This document shows, in pieces, positions 34,083-42,800 of a stretch of DNA of 64,000 nucleotides. The stretch comes from an uncultured Roseibium sp. (lineage in GTDB: Bacteria; Pseudomonadota; Alphaproteobacteria; Rhizobiales; Stappiaceae), in contig NZ_OY769915.1 in assembly GCF_963669205.1 (NCBI RefSeq), forward strand, positions 4,066,001 to 4,130,000, given 5' to 3'. The notes under the pieces were generated by a model. The model was not told the origin of the DNA, did no database searches, and was given only the letters and a program-made list of their open reading frames with translations. Positions within the stretch are counted from its first letter, which is position 1, and every line of letters starts with the position of its first letter. A program made the translations under genes and the position numbers.

Positions 34083-34966
34083 TTGAACTGCTCCTTATCG
34101 GGCCCCTTGAAAAACTCCATCAGTGCGGCCTCGTCTTCGCCCCCAAGACCGGCCGCCGTCAGCATTCTGTGGATCTCCGCGCACAGCGACGTCAGCGGCA
34201 TGGCCGTGTTGTTGACCCGTGCAAGATCAAGCGCGCCGTTGAGGTCCTTCACCATGTTGTCGATCCGGCCGGTGCGGCGGTAGTCGCGCTCAACGTAACG
34301 CGGCATGTATTCCTGAAGCAGTGCGCTGTCGGCACGTCCCCCCTTGAGCGCAGTCGGGATCTTGGCCGCATCGACACCGGCATCGAGCGCAAGCTGCGTT
34401 GCCTCGGCAACGGCGAGAAAATTGAGCCCGCACAGAACCTGGTTGATCAGCTTGGTCGTCTGACCGGCGCCGGACGGCCCCATATGCGTGTAATTCGAGC
34501 TGACATGGCGAAGCACCTTGTGGGCATCTTCGACGTCCTGCTGCGCGCCGCCGGCCATGAGCGTCAACTCGCCGATCAGCGCCTTGGGAGCACCACCGGA
34601 CAGGGGGCTGTCCACCCAGCGGATGCCGTTGTCCGAGGCTTTTTCCGCAAGGGCCTTGGTCGCTTCCGGATCGATCGACGACATGTCGATCACCAGCGTT
34701 CCGTCCTTTGCCCCTGCCGCCACGCCATTGTCGCCGAAGACGGCAATGTCGATGATCCGCGCGGAGTTGAGGCTCGTGATGACGAAGTCGGACTGCCGGG
34801 CCGCATCGGCGGCAGATGAGGTGGCAACCGCCCCTTTTGCGACAAGCGCGTCGACTTTCTCCTTGTCGAGATCGAAGACGCACAGCCTGTTTCCCGTTTC
34901 CAGAAGACGCGTTCCAATGGCGCCGCCCATGGCGCCGGCGCCTATCAAGGCGACGTTTTCACTCAT
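34079..34966 (-). CDS. NAD(P)-dependent oxidoreductase, 3-hydroxyisobutyrate/tartronate-semialdehyde reductase family
   Basis: 295 residues with VALIGAGAMGGAIGTRLL (nucleotide site), DSPLSGGAPKALIGELTLM (substrate loop) and GQTTKLINQVLCGLNFLAVAEA (catalytic lysine). All motifs are intact. Encoded between gluconokinase and the small ABM-like protein with overlapping ends, so it probably handles a C3-C6 hydroxyacid in the idonate/gluconate route. Confidence 0.9.
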   Translation of the reverse strand: MSENVALIGAGAMGGAIGTRLLETGNRLCVFDLDKEKVDALVAKGAVATSSAADAARQSDFVITSLNSARIIDIAVFGDNGVAAGAKDGTLVIDMSSIDPEATKALAEKASDNGIRWVDSPLSGGAPKALIGELTLMAGGAQQDVEDAHKVLRHVSSNYTHMGPSGAGQTTKLINQVLCGLNFLAVAEATQLALDAGVDAAKIPTALKGGRADSALLQEYMPRYVERDYRRTGRIDNMVKDLNGALDLARVNNTAMPLTSLCAEIHRMLTAAGLGGEDEAALMEFFKGPDKEQFK

Positions 34967-35466
34967 TTTGCTTCCCTTTGGAGTTTCAAAAGCAGCTCTG
35001 CAACCACCGCTTCGGGGGATTGATCGATCGACGCCTTGACCGTCAGCTCATCGGCATCGGGCGGTTCCAGCGTCGCGAGCTGGCTGTCGAGAAGGGCGAC
35101 CGGCATGAAATGTCCGTCGCGGTGTTTCATGCGTTCGTTCAAGACCTCACGCGTGCCTTCCAGGTAGAGAAAGGTCACGGGCTTGCCGGCGCTGGCGCGG
35201 ATGCGCTCACGGTAGATCCGCTTGAGCGCGGAACACGCAATCACCATCGGTCCGCGCGCCTGCGCCAGCTGGTCACCAACCTTGTCCAGCCATGGCGCAC
35301 GGTCCGCGTCGTTCAGCGGTTCACCCCGGCTCATTTTGGCAATGTTTTCAGCGGGGTGCAGATCGTCCCCGTCGAAAAATTCGGCACCGACGGCCTTGGC
35401 AAACGCCTGCCCGATCTTGCTTTTGCCGCATCCGGACACGCCCATGATCACGTAGACATCGCTCAC
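34963..35466 (-). CDS. idnK: gluconokinase
   Basis: 167 residues from a GTG at 35464-35466 that overlaps the upstream stop codon (GTGA); the frame is open further but only this start gives the family N-terminus VYVIMGVSGCGKS. P-loop at residues 9-16 (GVSGCGKS), then FFDGDDLHPAENIAKMSRGEPLNDADRAPWL, the diagnostic gluconate-kinase block, and CSALKRIYRERIR. It phosphorylates D-gluconate to 6-phosphogluconate for the Entner-Doudoroff or pentose phosphate route. Confidence 0.93.
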   Translation of the reverse strand: MSDVYVIMGVSGCGKSKIGQAFAKAVGAEFFDGDDLHPAENIAKMSRGEPLNDADRAPWLDKVGDQLAQARGPMVIACSALKRIYRERIRASAGKPVTFLYLEGTREVLNERMKHRDGHFMPVALLDSQLATLEPPDADELTVKASIDQSPEAVVAELLLKLQREAK

Positions 35467-36230
35467 AGCGACACCGAGATGCCACCGTCGACAAAGACCG
35501 TGGTTCCGTTGACGAAGGACGACGCGTCCGAAGACAGGAAGATGCAGGTTCCGACGAGTTCCTCCACCTTGCCCCAGCGCCCGGCGGGTGTCCGTTTCTC
35601 CAGCCACGCACTGAATTCCGGATCATTGACGAGGGCCGCATTGAGCGGCGTGTCGAAATATCCCGGAGCAAGGCCGTTGCACTGCAGCCCGTATTTGGCC
35701 CAGTCCGTCGCCATGCCCTTGGTCAGGTTGGCCACTGCACCTTTTGTCATCGTGTAAGGCGCAATACCTGGGCGCGCGAGCGCGGTCTGGACGGAACAGA
35801 TGTTGACGATCTTTCCGCGTCCGCGCTTGATCATGTGCCGGGCTGCCGCCTGCCCGACATGGAAGACGGAAGCGATATTCGTCTGCAGCAGCCGTTCGAA
35901 GGCATCTGCCGGGAAATCCTCAAGCGGTGTGCGGTGCTGCATGCCGGCATTGTTCACCAGGATGTCGATCGCGCCCGTTCCCGCCTCGAAATCATCGATG
36001 GCTATCCGTGCGGCATCGTGATCGGTCACGTCGAAGGCCAGTTCGCTGACCTTGAAACCTTCCGATTTCAGCGTTTGGGATGCGGTCGCCAGCTTCGCGC
36101 TGTCGCGTCCGTTCAGCACGATTTCCGCACCGGCCTGCGCCATGCCGCGGGCGAGCGCAAAACCGATCCCTTGGGACGATCCGGTGATCAATGCCCGTTT
36201 GCCGGACAGGTCGAACAAGGCGAGACTCAT
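35463..36230 (-). CDS. idnO: gluconate 5-dehydrogenase-like SDR oxidoreductase
   Basis: 255 residues from the ATG at 36228-36230, preceded by GAGG. Classical short-chain dehydrogenase: GSSQGIG (residues 17-23), NNAG (93-96), catalytic Ser146, Tyr159 and Lys163 (YTMTK), and the C-terminal VDGGISVSL. The IdnO family interconverts 5-keto-D-gluconate and D-gluconate. Coupled to gluconokinase and opposite an idonate-type dehydrogenase, this reconstructs L-idonate to 5-ketogluconate to gluconate to 6-phosphogluconate. Confidence 0.88.
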   Translation of the reverse strand: MSLALFDLSGKRALITGSSQGIGFALARGMAQAGAEIVLNGRDSAKLATASQTLKSEGFKVSELAFDVTDHDAARIAIDDFEAGTGAIDILVNNAGMQHRTPLEDFPADAFERLLQTNIASVFHVGQAAARHMIKRGRGKIVNICSVQTALARPGIAPYTMTKGAVANLTKGMATDWAKYGLQCNGLAPGYFDTPLNAALVNDPEFSAWLEKRTPAGRWGKVEELVGTCIFLSSDASSFVNGTTVFVDGGISVSL

Positions 36231-36272
36231 CTGAATTCCTCTACAGAAACAATTGACACTTTCTTTTGTTAT

Positions 36273-36284
36273 GTTATCGATAAC
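36273..36284. promoter_or_regulatory. LacI-type operator GTTATCGATAAC between divergent operons
   Basis: The core palindrome extends symmetrically to 20 bp (36269-36288, flanked by TTAT and ATAA). It lies between the idnO-like start (36230) and the 2-hydroxyacid dehydrogenase start (36313), so one regulator can control both directions. Confidence 0.8.
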
Positions 36285-36312
36285 ATAACTTGTCAACCCG
36301 AGAGTAGCCAAA

Positions 36313-37260
36313 ATGAGCAAGCCAGACATTCTTCAGGTCGGCCCCTACCCCGACTGGGATCAGATCCCGCTGGAAGACGCGTTCAACATGCACAAATACT
36401 TTGAAGCGCCTGACGCTTCCGCCTTCCTGCAAAGCGTCGGCAGTTCCATCAGGGGAATCGCGACACGGGGTGAACTCGGGGCGAATCGCGCCATGATCGA
36501 GGCCTGCCCGAACCTTGAGGTCGTTTCCGTCTACGGTGTCGGCTACGACGCCGTCGATCTCGAAGCCTGCCGGGAAAAAGGCATCCGCGTCACCAACACG
36601 CCCGATGTCCTGACCAACGATGTTGCCGACCTCGGCGTGGCCATGATGCTGGTGCAGTCGCGCGGCATGATCGGCGCGGAAACCTGGGTCCGGGACGGCA
36701 GCTGGCAGGCAAAGGGCCTCTACCCCCTGAAAAGCAGGGTCTGGGGCAAACGCGCCGGTGTTCTCGGTCTGGGCCGCATCGGCTTCGAGGTCGCCAAGAG
36801 GCTCGCAGGCTTCGATCTTGAGATCGCCTATTCCGACATCGCCGCAAAGGACTATGCACCGGACTGGACGTTCATTGCAGATCCCATCGAACTCGCCAAG
36901 CGGTCGGATTTCCTGTTCGTGACGCTGGCGGCATCCGCGCAGACACGCCATATCGTCAACCGCGAGGTCATCGAGGCCGTCGGCCCGGAGGGCATGATCA
37001 TCAACATCAGCCGGGCATCCAACATCGATGAGGCTGCACTGCTGGAGGCGCTGGAAAACAAGGGCCTGGGCTCGGCGGCGCTGGACGTCTTCGAAGGCGA
37101 ACCCGCGCTCAATCCGCGCTTTCTGGAGCTGGACAACGTGCTCCTGCAGCCGCACCATGCCTCCGGAACGTTTGAAACACGCAAGGCCATGGGCAAGCTG
37201 GTCCGCGACAATCTCAAGGCACATTTTGCAGGTGATGACCTGCTGACCCCGGTTCTGTGA
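36313..37260 (+). CDS. D-isomer-specific 2-hydroxyacid dehydrogenase
   Basis: 315 residues. It has the NAD site GVLGLGRIGFEVAKRL, the catalytic Arg in NISRASNIDEAALLEAL, the Glu in DVFEGEPALN and the His in LLQPHHASGT. Likely a 2-ketogluconate/hydroxypyruvate/glyoxylate reductase type enzyme. It precedes the idonate-type dehydrogenase by 7 bp and shares its operator. Confidence 0.9.
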   Translation: MSKPDILQVGPYPDWDQIPLEDAFNMHKYFEAPDASAFLQSVGSSIRGIATRGELGANRAMIEACPNLEVVSVYGVGYDAVDLEACREKGIRVTNTPDVLTNDVADLGVAMMLVQSRGMIGAETWVRDGSWQAKGLYPLKSRVWGKRAGVLGLGRIGFEVAKRLAGFDLEIAYSDIAAKDYAPDWTFIADPIELAKRSDFLFVTLAASAQTRHIVNREVIEAVGPEGMIINISRASNIDEAALLEALENKGLGSAALDVFEGEPALNPRFLELDNVLLQPHHASGTFETRKAMGKLVRDNLKAHFAGDDLLTPVL

Positions 37261-37267
37261 GGCAGCC

Positions 37268-38299
37268 ATGAAATCGATCGTCATTCACGCGGAAAAAGAC
37301 CTGCGGATCGAAGAGCAGGAAGAACAGCAACCCGGTCCGGGCGAAGTGCAGATCAGGCTGGCGGCGGGCGGCATATGCGGTTCGGACCTTCACTACTACA
37401 ATCACGGCGGGTTCGGCCCGATCCGTCTCAAGGAGCCGATGATCCTGGGTCACGAGGTCTCCGGCCACATCACCGCGCTCGGGGCCGGCGTTACGGGGCT
37501 TTCGGTCGGACAGCTTGTAGCCGTCTCCCCGTCCCGGCCCTGCGGCAATTGCCGTTTCTGCAACGAGGGCCGTCACAATCAGTGCCTCAACATGCGCTTT
37601 TACGGCAGCGCCATGCCCTTCCCGCATATCCAGGGCGCGTTCCGTCAGGTGCTTGTGGCCGACGCATCGCAATGCGCGCCCGCAGACGGCCTGACATCCG
37701 GCGAGGCCGCCATGGCCGAACCCCTGTCTGTCTGCCTGCATGCCGCCCGGCAGGCCGGGGACATGATGGGTAAATCCGTGCTGGTCACCGGCTGCGGCCC
37801 CATCGGCATCCTCTGCATACTGGCTGCCCGCAGGGCCGGTGCCGACCTGGTCGTGGCAACGGATCTCAGCCCGTTCACGCTGGACATGGCCAGAACCGCC
37901 GGTGCGGATCTGACGATCAACATGGCTGAAAATTCAGATGGCCTGGACCGCTTCACCGCGGACAAGGGCACCTTCGAGGTTCTGTTTGAATGTTCCGGCG
38001 CCGCTCCGGCACTCACGGCAGGCATTGCCGCCATGCGGCCAGGCGGGAAGATCATCCAGCTCGGTCTCGGCGGCGACATGAGCCTGCCGATGATGGCGAT
38101 TACCGCAAAGGAGCTGGAGCTCAAGGGGTCCTTCCGCTTTCACGAAGAGTTCTTCACGGCCGTGAGCCTGATGCAGAAGGGGCTGATCGACGTGAAGCCG
38201 TTCATCACGCAGACCTTGCCTCTCGACCAGGCCGTGGAAGCGTTTGAACTTGCCAGCGACAGAAGCCGGGCCGTCAAGGCGCAGATCGCGTTCGCCTGA
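37268..38299 (+). CDS. idnD: zinc-dependent alcohol dehydrogenase, L-idonate 5-dehydrogenase type
   Basis: 343 residues of the medium-chain dehydrogenase family. Catalytic zinc ligands: CGSDLHYYNHGG and GHEVSG. Structural zinc cysteines: RPCGNCRFCNEGRHNQC. Rossmann motif: VTGCGPIGILC. The YYNHGGFG segment and overall pattern match L-idonate 5-dehydrogenase, which makes 5-ketogluconate for IdnO. Sorbitol or galactitol dehydrogenase activity is the main alternative. Confidence 0.88.
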   Translation: MKSIVIHAEKDLRIEEQEEQQPGPGEVQIRLAAGGICGSDLHYYNHGGFGPIRLKEPMILGHEVSGHITALGAGVTGLSVGQLVAVSPSRPCGNCRFCNEGRHNQCLNMRFYGSAMPFPHIQGAFRQVLVADASQCAPADGLTSGEAAMAEPLSVCLHAARQAGDMMGKSVLVTGCGPIGILCILAARRAGADLVVATDLSPFTLDMARTAGADLTINMAENSDGLDRFTADKGTFEVLFECSGAAPALTAGIAAMRPGGKIIQLGLGGDMSLPMMAITAKELELKGSFRFHEEFFTAVSLMQKGLIDVKPFITQTLPLDQAVEAFELASDRSRAVKAQIAFA

Positions 38300-38315
38300 C
38301 AGTCACCTGCTTCAA

Positions 38316-38358
38316 CGCCATCGGGGCTTCGCGCTTTTGGCTTTAAGCCCCGATGGCG
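38316..38358. terminator. inverted repeat shared by convergent genes
   Basis: CGCCATCGGGGCTT (38316-38329) and AAGCCCCGATGGCG (38345-38358) form a 14-pair stem. The right arm contains the last codons and overlaps the stop of the GlcG/HbpS-like gene on the minus strand; on the plus strand it follows idnD by 17 bases. Confidence 0.65.
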
Positions 38359-38753
38359 GCCAGCCCGGCCCTTGCCACCTCGATATCCTGTTCGCCCGAT
38401 CCGGACCCCACACCGATCCCGCCCAGAAGCACGCCGTCAAGCCGGATCGGCAGCCCACCGGGCAGTCCGGTGACCCTGCCTTCGGTGGCAAGCCCGATGG
38501 CGGTGCGCACGGCTTCCGGGATACTCAGGGTCTCGTTGCCGATCGAGGCTGCCGTCAGCGCCTTCGCAAGCGCGCTTTTCCGGCTCAGGAATTTTGCGCC
38601 CGTCATGCGGATTTCCGCCAGAACCTCGCCATTCGCGTCGACGATGACGATGCACTGGGGTTGCCCCATTGCCTCCGCCTTTTCCACCGCCGCCAGCAAG
38701 ACCGCCAGCGCGCCTTGATGGGTCAGCAGTTTCGTTTCCCGGACATAACTCAT
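38343..38753 (-). CDS. GlcG/HbpS family heme-degradation-domain protein
   Basis: 136 residues matching the Haem_degrading (GlcG/HbpS) fold: LAVLLAAVEKAEAMGQPQCIVIVDANGEVLAEIRM, AKFLSRKSALAKALTA, and the Gly-rich GLPGGLPIRLDGVLLGGIGVGSGSGEQDIEVARAG. These small proteins often accompany glycolate, propanediol or sugar-acid operons, with unclear roles. A GTTATCGATAAC operator lies 24 bp upstream of the start, placing it in the idonate/gluconate regulon although it converges on idnD. Confidence 0.85.
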   Translation of the reverse strand: MSYVRETKLLTHQGALAVLLAAVEKAEAMGQPQCIVIVDANGEVLAEIRMTGAKFLSRKSALAKALTAASIGNETLSIPEAVRTAIGLATEGRVTGLPGGLPIRLDGVLLGGIGVGSGSGEQDIEVARAGLAAIGA

Positions 38754-38776
38754 GTCAGCTCCTGATCGGTTGATTT

Positions 38777-38788
38777 GTTATCGATAAC
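38777..38788. promoter_or_regulatory. LacI-type operator GTTATCGATAAC
   Basis: Third identical copy of this palindrome, just upstream of the GlcG/HbpS-like gene start at 38753. Confidence 0.78.
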
Positions 38789-38874
38789 ATATCAAGACTG
38801 CTTCAGAAATCAATCCATCCACGCCACATCGCAGGTGGCTAAATCCGGGACATCGAAACCCGGACAGCAAAAAA

Positions 38875-38891
38875 GCGGCACGGGGTGCCGC
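38875..38891. terminator. bidirectional intrinsic terminator after the chemoreceptor gene
   Basis: GCGGCAC-GGG-GTGCCGC, flanked on the left by A6 (U-tract for leftward transcripts) and on the right by TCTTTCTTTTT. It lies 64 bases past the chemoreceptor stop. Confidence 0.85.
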
Positions 38892-38954
38892 TCTTTCTTT
38901 TTCAGAATTGTCGTGCCTGTTTGAAAGGACAGTGCAACGGCTGTGAATGTTTCC

Positions 38955-41528
38955 TCAGGCCGCGGCAACCTTTGCCAGGAAGTCGTCCACGACACCCTTG
39001 AGGTGACGCGCATGATCGGCGACTTCGTTGGAGGCCACTTCCACCTGGCCGGCGGACTGAGCCGCCTCGGCAACCGCATTCATGACGCCGGAGATGTTGT
39101 TGGCAACACCCTGCGTTCCTTCCGCCGCATCGCGGACGTTGCGGGAGATCTGCGCCGTGGAGGCATCCTGCTCCTCGACCGCTGCCGCGATAGCTGACGT
39201 TGTTTCGTCGGCCTGCTCCATCGTGTCGCGGATTTCCTGGATGGCAATCACGGAGTCCGCGGTGGAGGACTGGATCGCTTCGATCTGGGTCGCGATTTCC
39301 TCGGTTGCCTTCGACGTTTGCGTCGCAAGTTCCTTGACCTCGGCGGCGACCACGGCAAAGCCTTTCCCGGCCTCCCCGGCCCGCGCGGCCTCGATTGTTG
39401 CATTGAGCGCCAGAAGGTTGGTCTGTTCCGCAATTGCGCGGATCAGCGTCACGACCTCGCCGATCTTGTTCGCCGATTCCGCAAGCTCGGAAACCTTCTC
39501 GGTCGTCATGCGGGCGCTGCTTGACGCGTTGGTGACGATTTCGGTGGCCCGTGAGACCTGCTCGCCGATCTCGGCGATCGATCCCGCCAGTTGCTCCGTG
39601 GCAGCGGCAACGGATCCGACATTGTCGGAAGCGGCAGTCGAGCTGCTTTCCGCCTCGGACGCCTGCGACGTCGTTTCGCTGGAGATCTGGCTCAGCACCT
39701 GAGCGGTGGCTTGCATCTGCTCCATGTTCGCGGTGACGTTACCAAGAACGGATTCGATTTCGTCGCGGAACTCCGTGATCATGGTGTCGATCCGCGCCTG
39801 CCGCTCCAGTTGCGCGTTCTGCTCTTCACGCGACACGGCTTCCAGGTTGCTGCGTTCGATCGCGTTTTCCTTGAACACCTCGACCGCCTTGGCGAGATCA
39901 CCGATTTCGTCGTTCCGTCTGGTTCCGGCGACCTGGACATCCAGGTGACCATCGGCGAGATCGCGCGTGATATTGACAAGACCCAGCAGCGGCTTGACGA
40001 GACCCCGGTCGACGACGAAGAGCCCGATTGCGGCCGCGATAACAAGGCTCGCGATTCCGATCCCGATCAGAGCCATCGATCCGTTGTCGAGAAGCGCGTT
40101 GATCTGCTCCGTGGCCTGGTCGACAGCCGCCAGCTCCAGTTCGATCAGCGAGGCCACCGACTGGCCGATGCGCTCAACCGCGGTGAACATTTCCGTCACC
40201 TGCTCGTTCGATTTCTGGGTGCTTCTGAGCTCCTCGAGGTGATCGCTGAGAAGGCCGTTTTTCGGATCGCCATAGGCAAGCAGCTGTTCAAGCTGCGCCT
40301 GGATATCTGCGGACCCCAGCGCTTCCAGCCCGTCGCGCATGTGTTTCGCATCGGCGGTGACCTTCTCCTGCAGGGGAACGAGCAGGGCCGCGTCTTCGGT
40401 GAGACCGCCCTGAACGAGGGTCGCAACGAACTTGTTTGCGAACGCCTGCGCTTCGAGCGTGGTTTTCAGCTGGCCGACCTGGTTGTTCAGGAGATCGGAG
40501 ATGATCGCTGAATTCTCCGTGACCGCCTCTTCGGTATCAATCGTCAGCGTGAACAGCTGATCGTCGATCTGCATGATCAACGCATCGTCGATGGCTTTCT
40601 GCAGCCCGATGGCCTCATGCAGCGTTTTCTTCTGCTGGTGCGACGAGGTCGTACCCGAACCGCTCTTTGCAAGCGTCTTTTCAACGAGTGCGGCAAGCCG
40701 GTCGAAATTCTCTTCCGCGCCGGTGACCAGTTCCATGGACGCCAGCTCCTCGCGGTATTCGGCTATCTTCGTTTGCGTCGCGATGATCTTGTCTTCGAAC
40801 AGCGTCAGCAACGCCGGATCATCGACAAAGGCGACCGTTTCGGCGAGGCCGACAAGCAGGTTCGTCTCTGCGCGCAGCTCGAGATAGAGCCTCAGCTTGG
40901 CCATTTCCTTGTTCGCAAGATTGTCGACCAGGTCCCTGCTCTGCGCGGCGGCATCCTCGCCGCCCAGAACAACCGTGAAATAGGCATCGTCCACGATCGG
41001 GGTAATTGCGCTGTTCACGCCGTCATAGGCCTTGAACAGGGCGGCCATGCGGGCGTCCTTGGCTTCCCGGGCCGCGATTTTCTCTTTCGTCGCCTCGTCA
41101 AGAACGCCGAGGCGCTCCTGGAAAGTCTGGCTCTGCGAGAAGAGCTCGTTGACGATGTCCCGGTTCGCGTCCGACGCGACAAAACTGGATTCGATCTGCT
41201 CGATCAGGGACACCGAATTCTGCAGGGCTCGGAATGAGACTTCCTGTGACTGGAGCGTAACGCTGTTGGCGACAGCGGCTGCCGCCGTCGCGACTTCCGT
41301 ACTGCTGAGCGCCAGCTGGGCCGCGTTTTCGATCGAGGGCAACCTGTTTTCAGAAAGGTCCGAAAAACCGCTCTCCACACGCTGAAATGAAAAAAGCCCG
41401 ATGCCGATCGCTGTCGCGGTCAGCAGGACCAGACCTGCAAATGCGGAGAAGAGCTTGCCCCGGGTTCTCAGCTTCAACGCCGAACCCTTTGGAAGCAAAC
41501 CCGAAAATATGTTTCTGTACCCAGCCAT
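38955..41528 (-). CDS. methyl-accepting chemotaxis protein
   Basis: 857 residues. A first membrane helix near residues 25-48 (LFSAFAGLVLLTATAIGIGLF) is followed by a very long, mostly helical periplasmic region to about 480. It has repeated segments resembling HBM-type tandem helical bundles (LDNQVGQL/LVDNLANKEMAKL-type repeats). Then come a second membrane helix (LIGIGIASLVIAAAIGLFVV), a HAMP domain (VKPLLGLVNITRDLADGHLDVQV) and the cytoplasmic signalling hairpin. The conserved tip EQTNLLALNATIEAARAGE is near residue 700. No C-terminal NWETF-like CheR tether is seen. It has its own terminator and no chemotaxis genes nearby. The helical-bundle sensor suggests a small organic acid or similar ligand. 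Confidence 0.93.
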   Translation of the reverse strand: MAGYRNIFSGLLPKGSALKLRTRGKLFSAFAGLVLLTATAIGIGLFSFQRVESGFSDLSENRLPSIENAAQLALSSTEVATAAAAVANSVTLQSQEVSFRALQNSVSLIEQIESSFVASDANRDIVNELFSQSQTFQERLGVLDEATKEKIAAREAKDARMAALFKAYDGVNSAITPIVDDAYFTVVLGGEDAAAQSRDLVDNLANKEMAKLRLYLELRAETNLLVGLAETVAFVDDPALLTLFEDKIIATQTKIAEYREELASMELVTGAEENFDRLAALVEKTLAKSGSGTTSSHQQKKTLHEAIGLQKAIDDALIMQIDDQLFTLTIDTEEAVTENSAIISDLLNNQVGQLKTTLEAQAFANKFVATLVQGGLTEDAALLVPLQEKVTADAKHMRDGLEALGSADIQAQLEQLLAYGDPKNGLLSDHLEELRSTQKSNEQVTEMFTAVERIGQSVASLIELELAAVDQATEQINALLDNGSMALIGIGIASLVIAAAIGLFVVDRGLVKPLLGLVNITRDLADGHLDVQVAGTRRNDEIGDLAKAVEVFKENAIERSNLEAVSREEQNAQLERQARIDTMITEFRDEIESVLGNVTANMEQMQATAQVLSQISSETTSQASEAESSSTAASDNVGSVAAATEQLAGSIAEIGEQVSRATEIVTNASSSARMTTEKVSELAESANKIGEVVTLIRAIAEQTNLLALNATIEAARAGEAGKGFAVVAAEVKELATQTSKATEEIATQIEAIQSSTADSVIAIQEIRDTMEQADETTSAIAAAVEEQDASTAQISRNVRDAAEGTQGVANNISGVMNAVAEAAQSAGQVEVASNEVADHARHLKGVVDDFLAKVAAA

Positions 41529-41596
41529 GTCCCCGACAGTCCTCTCAGAACAAACGTCTGCCCTATTACCTGACCCCAGATGTAAAAATGTGGTCC

Positions 41597-41620
41597 GCTG
41601 GCCCGGGCACCCGGGCCAGC
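41597..41620 (-). terminator. terminator of the orphan binding-protein gene
   Basis: GCTGGCCCGGG and CCCGGGCCAGC pair almost without a loop 14 bases past the stop, and on the minus strand are followed within seven bases by ATTTTTA. Confidence 0.7.
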
Positions 41621-41633
41621 GAACACGTCCGGC

Positions 41634-42800
41634 TTAGCTGGCCGGCTTGTCGATCGGCGAGAAACCGCCGTCTTTTTGAATGGTCGTCAGGAACACGTCG
41701 TTCATGCCCTGATTGTCGTCCTGACCGAAGGACAGCGTCACGCCGCCCATGTCGAAGTTACCGGTGTTCCAGTAAGCGTTCAGGAAGTTCTCGCGGGTAA
41801 CGTCCTTGCCGGCTTTCTCCAGGCCCATGACGGCCAGGCGACCGACGACATAACCTTCCAGCGTGACGAACCCAGGCTCAGCGGACGGATCTTTCGCCTT
41901 CAGAGCAGCCTGATATTCCTTCACGAGCGGAACAGTCGTATCCCACGGGAACGGAACAACCTGCGAGATGATCACGCCCTCGCCCGCATCGCCGAGCTCA
42001 GCCGACAGTGCTTTCGAACCGACGAAGGAGATGTTGACGAACTCGGCGTCCATCTTGACCTTCTTGGCAAGCTTGATGAATTCGGCAATCGGCTTGTAGG
42101 CGCCGACCATGACGACGGCCTGCGGCTTTGCCTTGCGGATATTCAGCAGGGCAGACTTCACAGCTGTCGTGTTGCGCTGGTAGGTGCCTTCTGCAACCAG
42201 GTCCAGCCCGCGCTTTTCCATGGCAGCCTGGACGCCGGCGAGACCGACACGGCCAAAACCGTCGTCCTGATAGAGAATGGCGATCTTGTCGAGGCCGAGC
42301 GCACCATGCAGATGCTCGATCCATGCCTCGGTTTCAGCGGCGTAGGTTGCGCGGACGTTGACGATGTTGCCATGCGCCGGGTCGCGCAGGAAACCTGCAC
42401 CGGTGAAGGGGCCGACAAACGGGACCTTGGCGGCAGTCGCGATCGGCTGTGTCGCCTTCGACGTCGGCGTTCCGACGGGACCGATCAGGCCAAAGACCTT
42501 CTTGTCGTTGATCAGGGTGTTCACCGCAGCGATGGAGCGATCCGGCTCGTAGCCGTCATCCATGCTGACCAGTTCAATCATGCGGCCATGTACGCCGCCT
42601 GCAGCATTCGCCTCTGCAAAAGCTGCCTCAATGCCAAGTTTCATTCCGGTACCGAGTGCTGCTGCCGGGCCTTCAAGAGCCGCCGCCTGGCCGAACAGGA
42701 TCTTGGTATCGCTGACACCATCTTCAGCGAGCGCCGGACCGAACGACATCATAAGAGATGCGGCCAGCGTAGAAACAAGTGCATTTCGCAATGTAGACAT
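41634..42800 (-). CDS. ABC transporter substrate-binding protein, branched-chain amino-acid type (orphan)
   Basis: 388 residues from the ATG beginning MSTLRNALVSTLAASLMMSFGPALA (signal peptide). Type-1 fold with KILFGQAAALEGPAAALGTGMKLGIEAAFAEANAAGGVHG, PFVGPFTGAGFLRDP and DKIAILYQDDGFGRVGLAGVQ, as in LivJ-like and aromatic-acid-binding proteins. No ATPase or permease genes adjoin. It stands alone beside a chemoreceptor gene on the same strand, so it may deliver ligand to the receptor or to a transporter encoded elsewhere. Confidence 0.9.
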   Translation of the reverse strand: MSTLRNALVSTLAASLMMSFGPALAEDGVSDTKILFGQAAALEGPAAALGTGMKLGIEAAFAEANAAGGVHGRMIELVSMDDGYEPDRSIAAVNTLINDKKVFGLIGPVGTPTSKATQPIATAAKVPFVGPFTGAGFLRDPAHGNIVNVRATYAAETEAWIEHLHGALGLDKIAILYQDDGFGRVGLAGVQAAMEKRGLDLVAEGTYQRNTTAVKSALLNIRKAKPQAVVMVGAYKPIAEFIKLAKKVKMDAEFVNISFVGSKALSAELGDAGEGVIISQVVPFPWDTTVPLVKEYQAALKAKDPSAEPGFVTLEGYVVGRLAVMGLEKAGKDVTRENFLNAYWNTGNFDMGGVTLSFGQDDNQGMNDVFLTTIQKDGGFSPIDKPAS

